From NCBI RefSeq assembly GCF_001545075.1, contig NZ_FCOB02000032.1, positions 1-64,000 of the forward strand: 64,000 bases of DNA, written 5' to 3'. This DNA comes from Caballeronia ptereochthonis (GTDB lineage: Bacteria > Pseudomonadota > Gammaproteobacteria > Burkholderiales > Burkholderiaceae). Shown here piece after piece: positions 35,135-44,121 of the stretch; positions within the stretch are counted from its first letter, which is position 1, and every line of letters begins with the position of its first letter. Position numbers and translations under genes: made by a program. The notes below the pieces were generated by a model. It made no database searches and was not told the origin of the DNA. It saw only the letters and a program-made list of their open reading frames with translations.

Positions 35135-35833
35135 TTACCGTTTCCGGTACAGGTGATGTTGAACAATATAGTCCCATACGGCTGGCGGGACCTGAGCGCG
35201 GGCATCGTGCCTGCCCGCCATCGTGCGCGCTTCCTCGCGGATCGCCGTGGCGGATACGTCCAGCAGCAGCATTTCGTCGATGAGCATGTGCCCGTGCGGA
35301 CTCGCGCGCAGCGTTTCGGCCGAGGCGCGGCGCTTGTCGAGTTCGGCCGCGACTTCGCCTGGCAGGGTCGCCACATCGAAGCCCGCGCGCGTTTCCACGC
35401 AGATGTGGGCGTAGTCGAAGAGCTCCTTCCACCGATGCCACGAATTGAGCTTGACGAGCTGATCCGCGCCCATCAGCAGCGCGATCGACGCGTCCGCGCC
35501 TTCGCGTTCGCGCCAGTGAGCGAGCGTGTCGACGGTATAGGTGTCGCCCAGGCGGTCGATTTCGTCGGTGGCGACGGTGATCTGCACGCCGTCGAGCGTG
35601 AGCGACGCCGCCGCCGCGCGCGTCATCGCCAGCCGGTGGCCGGGTGCCGACACGCCTTCCTTCTGCCAGGGCTGGCCTGCCGGCAACAGCACCAGCTCGG
35701 TCAGTTGCAGCAGTTCGGCGAAGCGCCGCGCGAGTGCCAGATGTCCGTTATGAATCGGATCGAAGGTGCCGCCGAGCAGGCCGACGCGCTTCGCACAGGG
35801 CGTGCTGGCCGTGGCCGTCGTGGTCACAGCCAT
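35135..35833 (-). CDS. nadD: nicotinate-nucleotide adenylyltransferase
   Basis: A 232-aa enzyme of NAD synthesis that makes deamido-NAD from nicotinate mononucleotide and ATP. The nucleotidyltransferase motif GGTFDPIHNGHL near residue 20 and the C-terminal SATAIREEAR are both present. I chose the start at 35833, which overlaps the end of hemF by ten bases; this implies translational coupling. It leads the nadD-rsfS-rlmH-maf-rng part of the run. Confidence 0.95.
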   Translation of the reverse strand: MAVTTTATASTPCAKRVGLLGGTFDPIHNGHLALARRFAELLQLTELVLLPAGQPWQKEGVSAPGHRLAMTRAAAASLTLDGVQITVATDEIDRLGDTYTVDTLAHWREREGADASIALLMGADQLVKLNSWHRWKELFDYAHICVETRAGFDVATLPGEVAAELDKRRASAETLRASPHGHMLIDEMLLLDVSATAIREEARTMAGRHDARAQVPPAVWDYIVQHHLYRKR

Positions 35834-36783
35834 TCCCGCCGCACCAGGAAGTCGGAGTAGAGCCGCGCCTCGGGCGTGCCGGGCTCGGGCGTCCAGTCGT
35901 AGCGCCAGTTCGCGACGGGCGGCATCGACATGAGAATCGACTCGGTGCGCCCGCCGCTTTGCAGGCCGAAGTGCGTGCCGCGGTCGAATACGAGATTGAA
36001 CTCGACATAGCGGCCGCGCCGGTACGCCTGGAACTCGCGCTCGCGCTCGGTGTACGGCGTGTCGCGGCGGCGCTCGATGATCGGCAGATACGCCTTCAGG
36101 AACGCGTCGCCGACGCTTTTCACCATCGCGAAGGAACGCTCGAAGCCGGGCTCGGAGAAATCGTCGAAGAAAATGCCGCCGATGCCGCGCTGCTCGTTGC
36201 GGTGCTTCAGATGGAAATACTCGTCGCACCAGGTCTTGAAGCGCGGATACAGCTGGGCGCCGAACGGATCGAGCGCGTCGCGGCAGACCTGGTGGAAGTG
36301 CCGCGCGTCTTCCTCGTAGCCGTAGATCGGCGTGAGATCCATGCCGCCGCCGAACCAGAAGACCGGCGCTTCGCCTTCCTTCGTCGCCGTGAGCATGCGC
36401 ACGTTCATGTGCACGGTCGGGCAGTGCGGATTGCGCGGATGCATCACGAGGGACACGCCCAGCGCCTCGAAGCCGCGTCCCGCGAGCTGCGGGCGCGCCG
36501 CGCTCGCGGACGGCGGCAGCGCATCGCCCTGCACGTCCGAAAAGCCGATGCCGGCGCGCTCGAAGAAGCCGCCGCCTTCCAGGATGCGCGTGACGCCGCC
36601 GCCGCGCAGATGCGCGCCGGGCTCGCGGGTCCAGGCGTCGGTGGCGAAGGCCGTGCCGTCGAAGGCGCCGAGCGCATCGGCGATGCGCGTCTGCAGCCCC
36701 GTCAGATAGTCGCGGACGGCCTCGATATCGTGGGAGGCGTCGTGTTCTTTGCGTGGTTCCGCGCTGCGGTTCGGTTCACTCAT
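35824..36783 (-). CDS. hemF: oxygen-dependent coproporphyrinogen III oxidase
   Basis: A 319-aa enzyme of haem synthesis that converts coproporphyrinogen III to protoporphyrinogen IX using oxygen. The family signature is seen in FWFGGGMDLTPIYGYEEDA, HLKHRNEQRGIGGIFFDDF and RRGRYVEFNLVFDRGT. A 20-residue N-terminal extension precedes the core; the start could be 36783 or 36795. It overlaps nadD by ten bases. Confidence 0.95.
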   Translation of the reverse strand: MSEPNRSAEPRKEHDASHDIEAVRDYLTGLQTRIADALGAFDGTAFATDAWTREPGAHLRGGGVTRILEGGGFFERAGIGFSDVQGDALPPSASAARPQLAGRGFEALGVSLVMHPRNPHCPTVHMNVRMLTATKEGEAPVFWFGGGMDLTPIYGYEEDARHFHQVCRDALDPFGAQLYPRFKTWCDEYFHLKHRNEQRGIGGIFFDDFSEPGFERSFAMVKSVGDAFLKAYLPIIERRRDTPYTEREREFQAYRRGRYVEFNLVFDRGTHFGLQSGGRTESILMSMPPVANWRYDWTPEPGTPEARLYSDFLVRREWL

Positions 36784-36858
36784 CGATTGATGCAATACGC
36801 CGCGTCGGCGGCCATGAATGGGCGGGGTAAACCCTTTGTTTCGAAACGCTCCAAAGCA

Positions 36859-36885
36859 CGCTGCCGGACACGAGGTCCGGCAGCG
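36859..36885 (-). terminator. hairpin between purD and hemF
   Basis: An 11-bp perfect stem (36859-36869 with 36875-36885) and a 5-base loop. On the minus strand it lies just after the purD stop, but only a short T3 follows, so it may be a weak terminator or an mRNA-stabilising hairpin. Confidence 0.45.
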
Positions 36886-36922
36886 CGGGTGCTCGGGGGG
36901 CCAGGGCCGCGCGTTGCCTTGC

Positions 36923-38212
36923 CTAGTGCTTGTCGCCCGAGGACTTGCGGTTCACGGCCCGGTAGCCGATGTCCCGGCGGTACTGCATGCCGTCGAACGA
37001 GATCTGATTCACTGTATCGTAGACCACGGATTGCGCGCCGCGCACGGAATCCGCCAATCCGACCACGCACAGCACGCGCCCGCCGGAGGTCGTGAGCTTG
37101 CCGTCGGCGAGAGTCGTGCCCGCGTGGAACGTTACCGCCTGCTCGGTTTCCGCCGGAATGCCGTTGATGCGGTCGCCCTTGCGCGGCGTGTCCGGATAAT
37201 TGTGCGCCGCGAGCACGACGCCGAGCGCCGTGCGACGGTCCCATTCGAGTTCCACGGTATCGAGCTTGCCGTCGATCGCCGTCTCCACGACCTTCGAGAA
37301 ATCGCCCTTCAGACGCGCCATGATCGGCTGCGTCTCGGGGTCGCCCATGCGGCAGTTGAATTCGAGCGTCTTCGGATTGCCGTTCGCGTCGATCATCAGG
37401 CCCGCGTAGAGGAAGCCCGTGTAGCGGATGCCTTCGCTTTCCATGCCGCGCACGGTCGGCTGGATGATCTCGCGCATCACGCGCGCATGCAGTTGCGGCG
37501 TGACGATCGGCGCGGGCGAGTACGCGCCCATGCCGCCGGTATTCGGGCCGCGGTCGCCGTCGAGCAGGCGCTTGTGGTCCTGGCTGGAGGCGAGCGCCAG
37601 CACGTTCTTGCCGTCGACCATCACGATGAAGCTGGCTTCCTCGCCCGCGAGGAATTCCTCGATCACGACGCGCGCGCCCGCATCGCCGAGCTTGTTGTCG
37701 GCAAGCATGGAATCGACGGCGGCGTGCGCTTCCTCGGCCGTCATCGCGACGACGACGCCCTTGCCGGCCGCGAGCCCGTCCGCCTTGATGACGATCGGCG
37801 CGCCCTTCGCGTCGACGTAGGCGTGCGCGGCGGCGATGTCGGAAAAGGTTTCGTACTCGGCCGTCGGGATGTTGTGGCGCTTCATGAACGCCTTGGCGAA
37901 GTCCTTCGAGCTCTCGAGCTGCGCGGCTTCCCGGCTCGGCCCGAAGATCTTCAGGCCGCGCGAGCGGAACAGATTGACGATGCCCGCCGCGAGCGGCTGC
38001 TCCGGACCGACGAGCGTGAACGCGACGTGCTCTTTCTCGACGAAATCGGCGAGTTCCGCCGGGTCCGTGATGTCGACGTTGCGCAGGCGCTCGTCCTGCG
38101 CGGTGCCGCCGTTGCCCGGCGCCACATAGACGATCTGCACGCGCGGAGATTGCGCGAGCTTCCATGCGAGCGCATGTTCGCGACCGCCGGAACCGACGAC
38201 GAGTAACTTCAT
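36923..38212 (-). CDS. purD: phosphoribosylamine-glycine ligase
   Basis: A 429-aa ATP-grasp enzyme that makes GAR, the substrate of PurT, in purine synthesis. It begins MKLLVVGSGGREHALAWKLA; the ATP-grasp region has APIVIKADGLAAGKGVVVAM and the metal site has LEFNCRMGDPETQ. The start at 38212 fits the family. There is a 139-base gap with a hairpin before hemF. Confidence 0.97.
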   Translation of the reverse strand: MKLLVVGSGGREHALAWKLAQSPRVQIVYVAPGNGGTAQDERLRNVDITDPAELADFVEKEHVAFTLVGPEQPLAAGIVNLFRSRGLKIFGPSREAAQLESSKDFAKAFMKRHNIPTAEYETFSDIAAAHAYVDAKGAPIVIKADGLAAGKGVVVAMTAEEAHAAVDSMLADNKLGDAGARVVIEEFLAGEEASFIVMVDGKNVLALASSQDHKRLLDGDRGPNTGGMGAYSPAPIVTPQLHARVMREIIQPTVRGMESEGIRYTGFLYAGLMIDANGNPKTLEFNCRMGDPETQPIMARLKGDFSKVVETAIDGKLDTVELEWDRRTALGVVLAAHNYPDTPRKGDRINGIPAETEQAVTFHAGTTLADGKLTTSGGRVLCVVGLADSVRGAQSVVYDTVNQISFDGMQYRRDIGYRAVNRKSSGDKH

Positions 38213-38422
38213 TTGAATCCCCGAAATCCTGACTAAAAGCGGCTTGAGAAAAAACGGCGGGCACATCACGCCCGAGGCGCACGCATGACGGCGGTCATGA
38301 CGTCTTAGGCGGCTCGCGCCGACATCGGCTGCGTCACGCGCCTTCCTCGAGTGATGCGGCGCCGCGTCGATTCAGCGGCACTGCTCCGGCATCCGGACCG
38401 AAGCGAAAGACGTTCCATGCGA

Positions 38423-38456
38423 GGACGCGGCGGCGCCGGAAGCCGCCGCCGCGTCC
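38423..38456 (-). terminator. hairpin downstream of yebC
   Basis: A perfect 13-bp GC-only stem (38423-38435 with 38444-38456) and an 8-base loop, 16 bases past the yebC stop on the minus strand. No T-run follows in either direction, so this is a stable hairpin and not a clear intrinsic terminator. Confidence 0.45.
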
Positions 38457-38472
38457 CGTGGCGATCCGAAGC

Positions 38473-39201
38473 TCAGTCTTCGTTGATCGCGGCGTTCGTA
38501 TAGACTTCCTGCACGTCGTCGAGATTTTCGAGCGCGTCGAGCAGTTTTTGCATCTTCACCGCGTCGTCGCCGCTGAATTCGACTTCCGTCTGCGGTTTCA
38601 TCGTCACTTCGGCGAGTTCCGCCTTGAAGCCGGCGGCTTCGAGCGCGTCCTTCACCTTTTGAAAGTCGTTGGGCGGGCAGACCACTTCGATGCTGCCGTC
38701 CTCGTTCGTCACGACGTCGTCGGCGCCGGCTTCGAGCGCCGCGTCCATCAGCTTGTCTTCCGGCGTGCCCGGCGCGAACAGGAACTGGCCGACGTGATCG
38801 AACATGAACGACACCGAGCCGTCCGTGCCCATGTTGCCGCCGAACTTCGAGAATGCGTGGCGCACTTCCGCGACGGTACGGGTGCGGCTGTCCGTCATCG
38901 TGTCGACGATGATCGCCGCGCCGCCGATGCCGTAGCCTTCGTAGCGGATTTCCTCGTAGTTCGCGCCGTCGACGCCGCCGACGCCGCGCTGGATCGCGCG
39001 GTTGATGTTGTCCTTCGGCATGTTGGCGTCGTAGGCCTTGTCGACGGCCAGACGCAGGCGCGGGTTCGAATCGGCTTCGCCGCCACCCATGCGCGCCGCG
39101 ACCTGGATTTCCTTGATGAGGCGCGTCCAGACCTTGCCCTTCTTCGCGTCGGCCGCTGCTTTCTTATGCTTGATGTTGGCCCATTTCGAATGACCCGCCA
39201 T
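38473..39201 (-). CDS. yebC: YebC/PmpR family DNA-binding regulator
   Basis: A 242-aa cytoplasmic protein of the TACO1/YebC family. It begins MAGHSKWANIKHKKAAADAK, and the whole length is typical (NINRAIQRGVGG, IRYEGYGIGGAAIIVDTMTDSRTRT). Members regulate transcription, and more recent work links the family to translation of proline-rich stretches. The start at 39201 is unambiguous. It stands alone between upp and purD. Confidence 0.95.
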   Translation of the reverse strand: MAGHSKWANIKHKKAAADAKKGKVWTRLIKEIQVAARMGGGEADSNPRLRLAVDKAYDANMPKDNINRAIQRGVGGVDGANYEEIRYEGYGIGGAAIIVDTMTDSRTRTVAEVRHAFSKFGGNMGTDGSVSFMFDHVGQFLFAPGTPEDKLMDAALEAGADDVVTNEDGSIEVVCPPNDFQKVKDALEAAGFKAELAEVTMKPQTEVEFSGDDAVKMQKLLDALENLDDVQEVYTNAAINED

Positions 39202-39559
39202 TACCTTTCTCCATCGCGCGCGGGCTCGTGCCGTGCGCCTAGTGTGCTGTCGTGCTGAATGTGTCTGTCCGGCCCGCCCATCGTGCGCGTGCGCTCGCGC
39301 GTGGCGCCTGTTCTTGCTTCTTGAGCGGCGGCTGGATTCGCCCGGGATTCGATCTGATCCGGCGTAACCCGAATAGGAACAGACCGAAATTTTAGCATGG
39401 CGGCACGCGCTCCCAGTACCGTCGCGCGTGGATCCGGACGGGAAAAGTCGCGCAAACCGGGCGTATTCGCGGCCAAACCGGGTGAATTCACGCAAAAGCG
39501 CATGTAAACGCAAACCGCCGCGCGACGGCGCGGCGGTCGAAGAAACAGCCGGCGGACGC
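39202..39559. other. intergenic region between upp and yebC
   Basis: 358 bases. It holds the upp terminator hairpin at 39514-39537 and, closer to yebC, the region where its minus-strand promoter must lie (AT-rich at 39355-39400). No gene seen. Confidence 0.45.
39514..39537 (-). terminator. upp terminator
   Basis: A perfect 10-bp stem (39514-39523 with 39528-39537) with a 4-base loop, 23 bases after the upp stop. On the minus strand it is followed by TTTGCGTTTA, a poor but present T-rich tail. Confidence 0.65.
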
Positions 39560-40213
39560 TCAGTTCTTCGTGCCGAACAGACGGTCGCCCGCATCGCCCA
39601 GGCCGGGGACGATATACGCATGGTCGTTCAGATGCGAATCGAGCGACGCGACGTACAGCTTCACGTCCGGATGCGCGTCCTGGAACACCTTCACGCCTTC
39701 GGGCGCGGCGACCAGCGCGACGAAGACGATGTTCTCGCCGTGCACCTTGCGGCGCTTCATCACATCGACGGCGTGCACGGCCGAGTAGCCCGTCGCGACC
39801 ATCGGATCGCACAGGATGAAGACGCGCTCCTCCAGATCGGGCGGCAGGCGCACGAGATACTCGACCGGGCGATGATCCTCCGCCCGATACACGCCGATAT
39901 GCCCGACGCGGGCCGACGGAACCAGATCGAGCAGGCCGTCCGACATGCCGATGCCCGCGCGCAGCACGGGCACGATCGCGAGCTTCTTGCCGGCGATGAC
40001 CGGCGCGTCGATCTCGAGGAGCGGCGTTTCCACGCGCTTGGTCGTGAGCGGCAGGTTGCGCGTGATTTCGTAGCCCATCAGCAGCGTGATTTCCCGCAGC
40101 AGTTCGCGGAACGTGCGCGTGGACGTGTCCTTGTCGCGCATGTGCGTGAGCTTGTGCTGGATCAGCGGGTGATCGAGGATGAAGAGATTGGGAAAGCGGC
40201 TGTCTTGTTTCAT
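39560..40213 (-). CDS. upp: uracil phosphoribosyltransferase
   Basis: A 217-aa pyrimidine-salvage enzyme that makes UMP from uracil and PRPP. The PRPP motif is FILCDPMVATGYSAVHAVD, and the uracil-binding region near the C-terminus is DAYIVPGLGDAGDR-like (HAYIVPGLGDAGDRLFGTK). The N-terminal HPLIQHKLTHMRDKDTSTRTF is typical. The start at 40213 fits the family; the frame is open 49 codons upstream. Confidence 0.96.
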   Translation of the reverse strand: MKQDSRFPNLFILDHPLIQHKLTHMRDKDTSTRTFRELLREITLLMGYEITRNLPLTTKRVETPLLEIDAPVIAGKKLAIVPVLRAGIGMSDGLLDLVPSARVGHIGVYRAEDHRPVEYLVRLPPDLEERVFILCDPMVATGYSAVHAVDVMKRRKVHGENIVFVALVAAPEGVKVFQDAHPDVKLYVASLDSHLNDHAYIVPGLGDAGDRLFGTKN

Positions 40214-40489
40214 GGGTCTCGCGCGCGATGCGCGTCCTGCTCGTGTGGTGGGCTGCCTTTCGCGCTCGGCAAACGGCGCGCGATGGAACGACGGCGGCGC
40301 CGGAGCGGACAGTGGCGACAGTTTACCGAAAAGCCCGCCCGCACCTAAGAAGATTCGCATGAGGCGCGCCGCGAGCGGTCGCCGACGTTGCCGCCCCGAT
40401 TCTTCTAGAATTGCGCGAGAGGCAGAAGAACGCGCGCGCCGTCATGCGCGCGCCGGACGAACACCACGAACGATCACGGAGGATGGACG

Positions 40490-41269
40490 ATGGATATGGG
40501 AATCGCGGGACGCACCGCACTGGTGTGCGCAGCGAGCAAGGGGCTCGGACGCGGCTGCGCGGAGGCGCTCGCCGCCGAAGGCGTCAACCTGGTGATCACC
40601 GCGCGCACGGCGGAAACGCTGGAGGCGACGGCCGCGAGCATCCGCTCGCGATACGGCGTGAACGTGCAGGCGGTCGCGTGCGACATCACGACGCCAGAGG
40701 GCCACGCCGCCGCGCTCGCCGCGTGTCCCGCGCCGGACATTCTCGTCAACAACGCGGGCGGCCCGCCGCCGGGCGATTTCCGCAGCTTCACGCACGAGAT
40801 GTGGATCAAGGCGCTGGAAGCGAACATGCTCACGCCGATCGAGCTCATGAAGGCGACCATCGACGGCATGATCGAGCGCGGCTTCGGGCGCATCGTGAAC
40901 ATCACGAGCTCGTCGGTGAAGGCGCCGATCGACGTCCTCGGCCTGTCCAACGGCGCGCGCTCGGGGCTGACCGGCTTCGTCGCGGGCGTCGCGCGCAAGG
41001 TCGCCGCGACCGGCGTCACGATCAACAACCTGCTGCCGGGCACCTTCGACACGGACCGCATCGCCGTGACCATGGAAGCGCAGGCGAAGGCGCAGAACCT
41101 CTCGATCGAGGAGGTGCGCGCGCGCCGCGCGCAGAGCCTGCCTGCCGGACGCTTCGGCACGTCGGAGGAGTTCGGCAGCGCCTGCGCCTTCCTGTGCAGC
41201 GTGCACGCGGGCTACATCACCGGGCAGAATCTGCTGATCGACGGCGGCGCCTACCCCGGCACGTACTGA
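40490..41269 (+). CDS. atypical SDR family oxidoreductase lacking the catalytic Tyr and Lys
   Basis: A 259-aa Rossmann-fold protein. The cofactor motif is AASKGLGRG (residues 14-22) and NNAG is at 87-90. Aligned without gaps to FabG across residues 134-163, Ser140 is kept, but the catalytic Tyr is Ser153 and the Lys is Arg157 (GLSNGARSGLTGF). So the normal SDR hydride-transfer centre is absent. A divergent group of SDRs with this substitution exists; the reaction is unknown. It is first in a tight series with mgsA (28 bases on) and a quinone oxidoreductase. Start 40490 or the Met two codons on. Confidence 0.85.
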   Translation: MDMGIAGRTALVCAASKGLGRGCAEALAAEGVNLVITARTAETLEATAASIRSRYGVNVQAVACDITTPEGHAAALAACPAPDILVNNAGGPPPGDFRSFTHEMWIKALEANMLTPIELMKATIDGMIERGFGRIVNITSSSVKAPIDVLGLSNGARSGLTGFVAGVARKVAATGVTINNLLPGTFDTDRIAVTMEAQAKAQNLSIEEVRARRAQSLPAGRFGTSEEFGSACAFLCSVHAGYITGQNLLIDGGAYPGTY

Positions 41270-41297
41270 CAAACAATAACGACGAGAGGGAGAGAAC

Positions 41298-41687
41298 ATG
41301 ACCACACGCGTCGCGTTGATCGCGCACGACATGAAAAAGGACGACATCGTCGCGCTGGCCGGCGAGTTCGTCGATACGCTCGCGCAATGCAGTCTCGTCG
41401 CGACGGGCACGACTGGCGGGCGCATCGCGGCGGCGCACGGGCTGGAAGTCGAGCGCAAGCTTTCCGGCCCGCACGGCGGCGACCTGCAGATCGGCGCGGA
41501 GCTGGCCGAAGGGCGCGTGGACGTGGTGATCTTCCTGCGCGACCCGATGACGCCGCAGCCGCACGAGCCGGACATCAACGCGCTCGTGCGCGCGTGCGAC
41601 GTGCACAACGTCCCGTGCGCGACCAACGTCGCAACGGCGCGCATGATTCTCGACGACCTGCGCCTGCGCTTTCAGCGCGATGCCTGA
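41298..41687 (+). CDS. mgsA: methylglyoxal synthase
   Basis: A 129-aa cytosolic enzyme that turns dihydroxyacetone phosphate into methylglyoxal and phosphate, bypassing lower glycolysis when sugar phosphates build up. The phosphate-binding part VATGTTGGRIA, the catalytic Asp in SGPHGGDLQIGAELAEG, and FLRDPMTPQPHEPDI are all conserved. It is shorter than the 152-aa E. coli protein mainly at the C-terminus, which is usual. It sits between an SDR and a quinone oxidoreductase, either of which could handle the reactive carbonyl products. Confidence 0.95.
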   Translation: MTTRVALIAHDMKKDDIVALAGEFVDTLAQCSLVATGTTGGRIAAAHGLEVERKLSGPHGGDLQIGAELAEGRVDVVIFLRDPMTPQPHEPDINALVRACDVHNVPCATNVATARMILDDLRLRFQRDA

Positions 41688-41722
41688 CGCGCGCGGGCAA
41701 ACACCAAGGAGATGAACGAGCG

Positions 41723-42697
41723 ATGAGCAAGGCAATCCGATTCGACAAGACCGGCGGCCCCGAAGTCATGAAGTGGGTCGACGTGGACGTGGGCGCGCCG
41801 CGCAAGGGCGAGATCCGCGTGAAGCATCACGCGGTGGGGCTGAATTTCATCGACGTGTATTTCCGCACCGGCCTCTATCCGATGCCGTTGCCCGGCGGGC
41901 TCGGCATGGAAGCCGCGGGCGAGGTGACGGCGGTGGGCGAGGGCGTCACCCAGTTCAAGCCGGGCGATCGCGTGGCGTATGCATCGCGTCCGCCGGGCGC
42001 GTATGCCGAGGAGCGCGTGATGTCGGCGGATTACGTCGTCAGGCTGCCGGATTCGATCAGCTATGAAGACGCCGCGTCGATCATGCTGCAAGGGCTGACC
42101 GCGCAGTATCTGCTGCGCCGGACCTATCGCGTGAAGGCGGGCGACACCGTGCTGATCCACGCGGCGGCGGGCGGCGTCGGCATGATCGCGTGCCAGTGGG
42201 CGAAGGCCCTCGGCGCGACCGTGATCGGCACGGTCGGTTCGGACGAGAAAGCCGAGCTCGCGAAGGCGCACGGCTGCGACTATCCGATCGTCTACACGCG
42301 CGAGAACTTCACGCAGCGCGTGCGCGAGATCACCAACGGCGCGGGCGTGCCCGTCGTCTACGACTCGATCGGCAAGGACACGTACATCGCATCGCTCGAT
42401 TGCCTCGCGCCGCTCGGTCTCTTCGTGAGCTTCGGCAATACGTCGGGGCCGCTGCCGCCGATCGATTCGTCGGATCTCGCGGGACGCGGCTCGCTCTACT
42501 TCACGCGGCCGACGCTCTTCAGCTATATCGCCAAACGCAGCGATCTCGATGCGATGGCGGCGGAGCTGTTCGAAGTCGTGTCGTCGGGCAAGGTGAAGAC
42601 GAACGTGCGCCAGCGTTATCCGCTCTCCGATGCGGCGCGCGCGCATGAAGACCTGGAAGCGCGCAAGACGACCGGTTCGACGATTCTTCTGCCTTGA
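41723..42697 (+). CDS. qor: NADPH:quinone oxidoreductase, zeta-crystallin type
   Basis: A 324-aa zinc-free medium-chain dehydrogenase. The N-terminal GroES-like domain has MEAAGEVTAVGEGVTQFKPG, and the Rossmann part has VLIHAAAGGVGMIACQWAKA. It reduces quinones by one electron with NADPH. The start at 41723 follows a GGAG site at 41708-41711; translation upstream of it is not protein-like. It lies 35 bases behind mgsA, so the three genes form a likely operon. Confidence 0.93.
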   Translation: MSKAIRFDKTGGPEVMKWVDVDVGAPRKGEIRVKHHAVGLNFIDVYFRTGLYPMPLPGGLGMEAAGEVTAVGEGVTQFKPGDRVAYASRPPGAYAEERVMSADYVVRLPDSISYEDAASIMLQGLTAQYLLRRTYRVKAGDTVLIHAAAGGVGMIACQWAKALGATVIGTVGSDEKAELAKAHGCDYPIVYTRENFTQRVREITNGAGVPVVYDSIGKDTYIASLDCLAPLGLFVSFGNTSGPLPPIDSSDLAGRGSLYFTRPTLFSYIAKRSDLDAMAAELFEVVSSGKVKTNVRQRYPLSDAARAHEDLEARKTTGSTILLP

Positions 42698-42742
42698 CGT
42701 GATCCGCCGGGCGGTTCGTCACCATAACGACCCAATATAAAC

Positions 42743-43441
42743 ATGAGCGAGCCGTCCTTTACCGTGGTCCTGATCGAGGACGAAAAGCAGATACGCCGCT
42801 TCGTGCGCGTGTCGCTCGAAGCGCAGGGCATGACGGTCCACGAGGCGGAAACGGGGCAGAAGGGTCTCGTCGAAGCGGCGACGCGCAAGCCCGATCTCGT
42901 GATCGTCGATCTCGGCCTGCCCGATACGGACGGCATCGACGTGATCCGCGAACTGCGCGGCTGGACCGAGCTGCCGGTCATCGTGCTCTCGGCGCGCACG
43001 CAGGAAGAAGAGAAGGTCGCCGCGCTCGATGCCGGCGCGGACGATTACCTGACCAAGCCCTTCGGCGTCTCCGAATTGATGGCGCGGATTCGCGCGCATC
43101 TGCGGCGGCGCAATCAGGCGTCGGGGAGCGAGACGCCCGTCGTGACTTTCGGCGATGTCGCCGTCGATCTCGCGCTGCGCCGCGTCACGAAGCACGGCGA
43201 GAACGTGCATCTCACGCCGATCGAATACCGGCTTCTGTCGACGCTCGTGCGTCACGCGGGACGCGTGCTCACGCATCGGCAATTGCTGGTGGAGGTGTGG
43301 GGGCCGTCGCATGTCGAGAGCCCGCACTATCTGCGCATCTACATGGCGCACCTGCGCCAGAAGCTCGAGCGCGACCCCGCGCAGCCCGAGCACATCGTGA
43401 CGGAAACGGGCGTCGGCTACCGGCTGGTCGGCGCGGCGTGA
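42743..43441 (+). CDS. kdpE: KdpE-type response regulator, without a kdpD partner nearby
   Basis: A 232-aa OmpR-class regulator. The receiver has the acidic pair in LIEDE, the phospho-acceptor Asp56 (VIVDLGLPD) and the Lys of DDYLTKPFG. The winged helix at the C-terminus holds LTPIEYRLLSTLVRHAG and VETGVGYRL-like (TETGVGYRLVG). Similarity to E. coli KdpE runs along the whole length, including EAETxQKGLxEAATRKPDL. KdpE normally follows kdpD and the kdpFABC potassium pump; none of these is within this window, and it follows qor by 45 bases. It overlaps the convergent gene by 25 bases. Confidence 0.92.
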   Translation: MSEPSFTVVLIEDEKQIRRFVRVSLEAQGMTVHEAETGQKGLVEAATRKPDLVIVDLGLPDTDGIDVIRELRGWTELPVIVLSARTQEEEKVAALDAGADDYLTKPFGVSELMARIRAHLRRRNQASGSETPVVTFGDVAVDLALRRVTKHGENVHLTPIEYRLLSTLVRHAGRVLTHRQLLVEVWGPSHVESPHYLRIYMAHLRQKLERDPAQPEHIVTETGVGYRLVGAA

Positions 43442-44121
43442 CGGCTGGCGTGATGAGCGGCGTCCACGCGCTCGAGCCTTGACGCCTCGAGCGCGGCGTC
43501 GATCGGCTCGTCGCCGCCGACGAACGCGATCATCCGGTCGCTGATGCCGAGCGTCACGCACCGCACCACGATGCGCGCAACGTCCTCGCGCGATACCGCC
43601 GGCATGTGTTCCGTGCGCTCGCTCGCAAGCCCGATCGCGCCGTGCGCCGGCTCGTCCGAGAGCGGCCCTGGCCTGAGAATCGCGTACGGCACGCCGCGCT
43701 GCGCGACGTATTCGTCGGCTTCGCGCTTCATCCGTGAATAGTGGCGCAGCGGGAGCGGGTTCCTCTGCGGATGAAATGCCGATAGCGCGCTCACCACGAC
43801 GAGCTGCTGCACGCGCCGGCGCTTCGCGTAGTCGGCGGTGCGCATGACGGCGTCGCGGTCGATCGCGCGCTCCTGGTGCACGCCTTCCGTTTCCGCCGAT
43901 CCGGCCGTGTAGATCACATGCGTGATGTCGTCGAAGGCGTGGGAGAAGTCGTTGATCAGATCGCCGAGCACGATTTCGGCGCCCATCGCCGCGAATTCGC
44001 TCTTGTGCGCCGATTTGCGCAGCATTGCGCGAAAGGGGAGGGATTCTTCATGCAGGCGCCGCGCGATGAGACGTCCCGTGCGGCCGTGCGCGCCGATCAG
44101 CAGAACCTTCAGCGTTTTCAT
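43417..44121 (-). CDS. NAD(P)-binding protein, atypical SDR (NmrA/YwnB-like)
   Basis: A 234-aa Rossmann-fold protein. It starts with VLLIGAHGRTGRLIARRL, followed by LGDLINDF and THVIYTAGSAE. The later HYSRMKREADEYVAQRGVPYAILRPGPL is typical of the atypical SDR group that includes NmrA-like redox sensors and YwnB. The substrate is unknown. It is monocistronic; its last 25 bases overlap the end of kdpE on the other strand, which leaves no room for a terminator between them. Confidence 0.87.
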   Translation of the reverse strand: MKTLKVLLIGAHGRTGRLIARRLHEESLPFRAMLRKSAHKSEFAAMGAEIVLGDLINDFSHAFDDITHVIYTAGSAETEGVHQERAIDRDAVMRTADYAKRRRVQQLVVVSALSAFHPQRNPLPLRHYSRMKREADEYVAQRGVPYAILRPGPLSDEPAHGAIGLASERTEHMPAVSREDVARIVVRCVTLGISDRMIAFVGGDEPIDAALEASRLERVDAAHHASRHAAPTSR

